In this document: positions 11,042-13,778 of the stretch, piece by piece | How positions within the stretch are numbered: position 1 is the first letter of the stretch | Layout of the letters: each line of letters starts with the position of its first letter | NCBI GenBank assembly: GCA_016213345.1 | Contig: JACRAO010000041.1 | Span: 1-13,778 of the forward strand | Source of the DNA: Bdellovibrio sp. | GTDB taxonomy: Bacteria > Bdellovibrionota > UBA1018 | Length of the DNA: 13,778 nucleotides | Reading direction: 5' to 3' | Translations under genes and position numbers: made by a program | The notes under the pieces: model-generated | What the model was told of the DNA's origin: nothing | The model's database searches: none | Seen by the model: only the letters and a program-made list of their open reading frames with translations

Positions 11042-13778
11042 ATGTCTATGTATAAACACATGCGGCAATTGGTTTTAGGGATTACATTTTGTACAGGATT
11101 TACTGCTCTGGTTTATGAAGTTACCTGGCAAAAATACCTAGCAAATCTTTTAGGCAGTCAAGCCAAAGCATCTGCAATTATTCTAGCTGTTTTTTTGGGT
11201 GGATTATCTTTGGGATATTCCCTGTTTGGCAAATGGAGCATGGCAAAAAAAGCTGGCTATTTGATCAAAGGCTGCGGATGGGCCGAGGTTGGTATTGGTG
11301 CCTGGGCATTATTATTTCCCATTATTTTCAATTTCGTCTCAGAAAAAGTTACTTTTTTATCAGGACCAGATTATTTTTTGTTTTTTATTGATTTAGTGAC
11401 TTGTATTTTTTTGATTAGCTTTCCAACTGTCCTCATGGGCTCTACTCTGCCTTTGTTGACACAGGGACTATCGATGAGTGTTAGCGAAGCGGTTCCTGTA
11501 CACGCCAGGATTTATGCTACAAACACGGCAGGTGCGTTTGTGGGTTGTTTAATTGGCGGTTTCTTTCTTTTGCCTTCATTTGGTTTGCCACTGACTATGA
11601 TGTATATGGCAGTCATCAACTTGGTTGGTGGTTTGGCATTGCTTATTTTAGGAGCAGTACAAAAAAATGCTTTAGATTTTGAAATTATAGAAGCAAAAGA
11701 AGTTATTACTGATTCTAAAAACACTAAAGATTTTGTTTATGGTCTGTCAATTGCTTTTATTGCTGGATTTAATGCCCTTAGTCTGCAGACACTTTTTATG
11801 CGTATTTTTGCTTTAAGTGTTGGAGCATCTGAATATGCATTTTGTGTGGTAGTGGCTGTGTATATTTTGATGTTAGCAGTGGGAGCCTATGGACTTACAA
11901 AAACTAAAGAACGCAAATTGCAACTCTGTGTTAATCAAACGATAGCTCTTATAGGTCTTTTTGTACTTTATTTTTTGATTCCATATTTTCCATATGGCGG
12001 TCATCTTTTGAGAACTCTGTTTGTTTCTACTGGCCTGGCTTTTTATGTTTACTTTTTTGCAACATTTTTAGTGTTAGCTATAGTGTTAGCTATACCAATT
12101 GGATCAATGGGGCGTACCATGCCGCTTTTACTACAAGTGATAAAAAGCCGTTATCATAATCTTGGCTCTGATGTTGGTAGAATTTACGCCTGGAATACCA
12201 TTGGTTGCGTGGGTGGTGCTCTGGTTGGTGGATTTTTTCTACTTTATTTTTTTAACATGGATAATGTATTTAAAATTTGTCTTTTAGGTCTATCTGCTTC
12301 GGTTATTCTGGCTTTGATTTTAGAACGGAGTTCACAAAAAATAGTTCAAGTATTTATGGTTTGTGGTTTAGTGGTTACTGTTTTTTTGGTGCCTAATTGG
12401 GATAAAAAGAAGTTCACACATGGATTATTTAGATACCGGGAGCCTTTGGAGAAAACATTTAGTGGTCCAGAGGAATTATATTATTCTGTTTTTAAAGACC
12501 AGAAGATTTTAGCTTATTGGGATGATCCAAATACTACAGCTGTCATAACAGAATTTGCTATGCCTGCTGCGAAAAAAGGACCGAAAATTTCGCGTTCTAT
12601 AATTATCAATGGAAAATCAGATGGATCAACGTATGGGGATTTGGCTACGATGAGTTTAGCTGGGCATTTGCCTGGACTTTTCCAAAAATCTAAGAACCAG
12701 AAAACCGCAGTTATTGGTTTTGGTACTGGAGTTACCGTAGGATCATTGTCATTATATGACGAGATCAAAGAGATTAATGTAATGGAAATTTCGCCAGCAG
12801 TAAAAAAGTTTGCTCCGTTTTTTGATTTTGCTAACCACAGAGCTTCTAAAAGTGAAAAACTCAAGTGGCATATGGGTGATGCGTTTAGAGTTTTAGGACA
12901 TAGTCAAGATCGCTACGGAGCTATTATTTCAGAGCCTAGCAATCCGTGGGTAACCGGGATAGAAAGACTTTACACTCTGGATTTTTATCAAAGAGTGTTT
13001 GATCGTTTAGATGAATTTGGTATTTACGTTCAGTGGATTCACACTTATGAAATTTCTTATAATACAGTAGGGCTAGTGATAAATACTTTTTCACATGTTT
13101 TTCCAAATATCAGGATATTTATTGTAGGTCCGGATTTAATAATGCTTGGGACAAAAACGAAGCATTTACCAGAGTCTTTAGATATGGCAGCTAGGCGTTT
13201 TGAGTTACCTAAAATCAAAGAGGATTTAGAGATACTTGGGCTTCATTCGGTCGAAGGGCTTTTGTCTTTAGAGTTACCATTAAGTCCTGCTTTGTTTCAA
13301 GACGCTGGTGTTCACACGCTCGAATTTCCCAGGCTTACGTATCAAGCAGGGAAAGATTTTTTCAAAGGTTTAGGTGCAAGTCCTTGGGCTTATTTACAAA
13401 CAGATAAACTTAAGGGAGTAACGCGTTTAGAAACAGAAAAGAGTTTGATAAAAACCTGGTTTGATAAAGCAGGAGATAAAACTTTAGTACTTAAAAATAT
13501 TGCACAAGATACGTGCGGGCAAAAGAAGGCACAGTTTTTTCAGAATTGGAAAAGTTCATCTAAAATTTGTCAAAATAGTTTAGTGGCATTAGCTGCGATG
13601 GGCGAAATTGACACTCAATCTGACACGCAGCAAGAGGGGATTAAAAAATTGCAAGGACTTTCTGCCGCTTGGCAAAAAGGACCGGTTTTGAGTAAGAAAT
13701 TTAAAAAATATGGTACAAATGACATTACAGATCTAGATCCCAGAAAAGAACTGATCAGGCTTTTTGCAAGTTATGAAT
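11042..13778 (+). CDS. Membrane-fused spermidine-synthase-like protein (3' partial)
   Basis: The frame is open for 912 codons and has no stop before the window edge. Residues about 8-450 hold many hydrophobic segments (an estimated 10-14 membrane helices), with duplicated loop motifs such as MGSTLPLL and MGRTMPLLL, suggesting two internal repeats. A spermidine-synthase-like domain with a methyltransferase fold follows: VIGFGTG at 557-563, acidic E582 in MEIS, GDAFRVL, and SEPSNPW at 630-636. In true spermidine synthases the last motif carries a catalytic Asp (often DSTDP-like), so polyamine synthesis is doubtful. The S-E-P-S-N-P-W form is usual in these membrane fusions, whose function is unknown. 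At least 180 further residues follow the domain. ATG 11042 is only two or three bases after GGGGGA; ATG 11048, two codons on, is better spaced. The CTGTTAC repeat block lies upstream. Confidence 0.88.
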   Translation, partial: MSMYKHMRQLVLGITFCTGFTALVYEVTWQKYLANLLGSQAKASAIILAVFLGGLSLGYSLFGKWSMAKKAGYLIKGCGWAEVGIGAWALLFPIIFNFVSEKVTFLSGPDYFLFFIDLVTCIFLISFPTVLMGSTLPLLTQGLSMSVSEAVPVHARIYATNTAGAFVGCLIGGFFLLPSFGLPLTMMYMAVINLVGGLALLILGAVQKNALDFEIIEAKEVITDSKNTKDFVYGLSIAFIAGFNALSLQTLFMRIFALSVGASEYAFCVVVAVYILMLAVGAYGLTKTKERKLQLCVNQTIALIGLFVLYFLIPYFPYGGHLLRTLFVSTGLAFYVYFFATFLVLAIVLAIPIGSMGRTMPLLLQVIKSRYHNLGSDVGRIYAWNTIGCVGGALVGGFFLLYFFNMDNVFKICLLGLSASVILALILERSSQKIVQVFMVCGLVVTVFLVPNWDKKKFTHGLFRYREPLEKTFSGPEELYYSVFKDQKILAYWDDPNTTAVITEFAMPAAKKGPKISRSIIINGKSDGSTYGDLATMSLAGHLPGLFQKSKNQKTAVIGFGTGVTVGSLSLYDEIKEINVMEISPAVKKFAPFFDFANHRASKSEKLKWHMGDAFRVLGHSQDRYGAIISEPSNPWVTGIERLYTLDFYQRVFDRLDEFGIYVQWIHTYEISYNTVGLVINTFSHVFPNIRIFIVGPDLIMLGTKTKHLPESLDMAARRFELPKIKEDLEILGLHSVEGLLSLELPLSPALFQDAGVHTLEFPRLTYQAGKDFFKGLGASPWAYLQTDKLKGVTRLETEKSLIKTWFDKAGDKTLVLKNIAQDTCGQKKAQFFQNWKSSSKICQNSLVALAAMGEIDTQSDTQQEGIKKLQGLSAAWQKGPVLSKKFKKYGTNDITDLDPRKELIRLFASYE

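Noticed and set aside
1..13778. tRNA, rRNA, CRISPR, transposase or phage attachment sites.
   Set aside because: No cloverleaf-like, spacer-repeat or transposase motifs were seen; the repeats found are short and promoter-proximal.

Overview
The window is AT-rich (roughly mid-30s % GC by eye) and looks like chromosome from a Gram-negative bacterium. The signs are an NtrC-type sigma-54 activator with its kinase, several Sec-type exported proteins, a possible lipobox ORF, a type III glutamine synthetase and RibF. A Bdellovibrionota-like or similar deep-branching Gram-negative host would fit, but nothing here fixes the taxon. No rRNA, tRNA, CRISPR array, transposase or phage gene was seen.

Layout. 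(1) 1-1568, plus strand: the last 72 codons of a sensor histidine kinase overlap by 26 bp a complete NtrC-family response regulator. (2) 1516-2985: a small minus-strand ORF with a lipobox-like motif, then a lone AAA_14/DUF4143 ATPase. The ATPase seems to have a leaderless promoter and a terminator built into its last codons. (3) 3080-7360, minus strand: three co-oriented genes in the order of transcription. They are an exported zinc-dependent phospholipase C/P1-nuclease-fold protein, a 772-residue protein joining an Amidoligase_2 (glutamine-synthetase-fold) domain to a C-terminal ATP-grasp-like domain behind a signal peptide, and an exported class I glutamine-amidotransferase-like (BPL_N-type) protein with an intact Cys-His-Glu triad. 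(4) 7607-10910, plus strand: type III glutamine synthetase, an 11-bp phased T-tract array, and ribF. (5) 11042 to the window end: a polytopic membrane protein fused to a spermidine-synthase-like methyltransferase-fold domain, still open at the edge.

The most interesting part is the minus-strand trio. Amidoligase_2, ATP-grasp and class I GATase-fold proteins are known to cluster in predicted peptide-tagging or amide-bond-forming systems. Here all three products carry export signals and a metal-dependent hydrolase is added. Two ATP-using folds outside the cytoplasm would be unusual, so either the signal segments are membrane anchors or the substrate chemistry is unexpected. The pathway is inference; the domains and motifs can be read in the sequence.

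The second structure is a pair of repeat-rich leaders (7415-7474 and 10917-10971). They share a 16-bp identical segment, a 12-bp identical segment and an ACTGT-N-ACAGT dyad. Each sits about 55-75 bp upstream of a start codon, in the same orientation relative to the downstream gene. This suggests that one regulator controls both the minus-strand trio and the spermidine-synthase-like gene.
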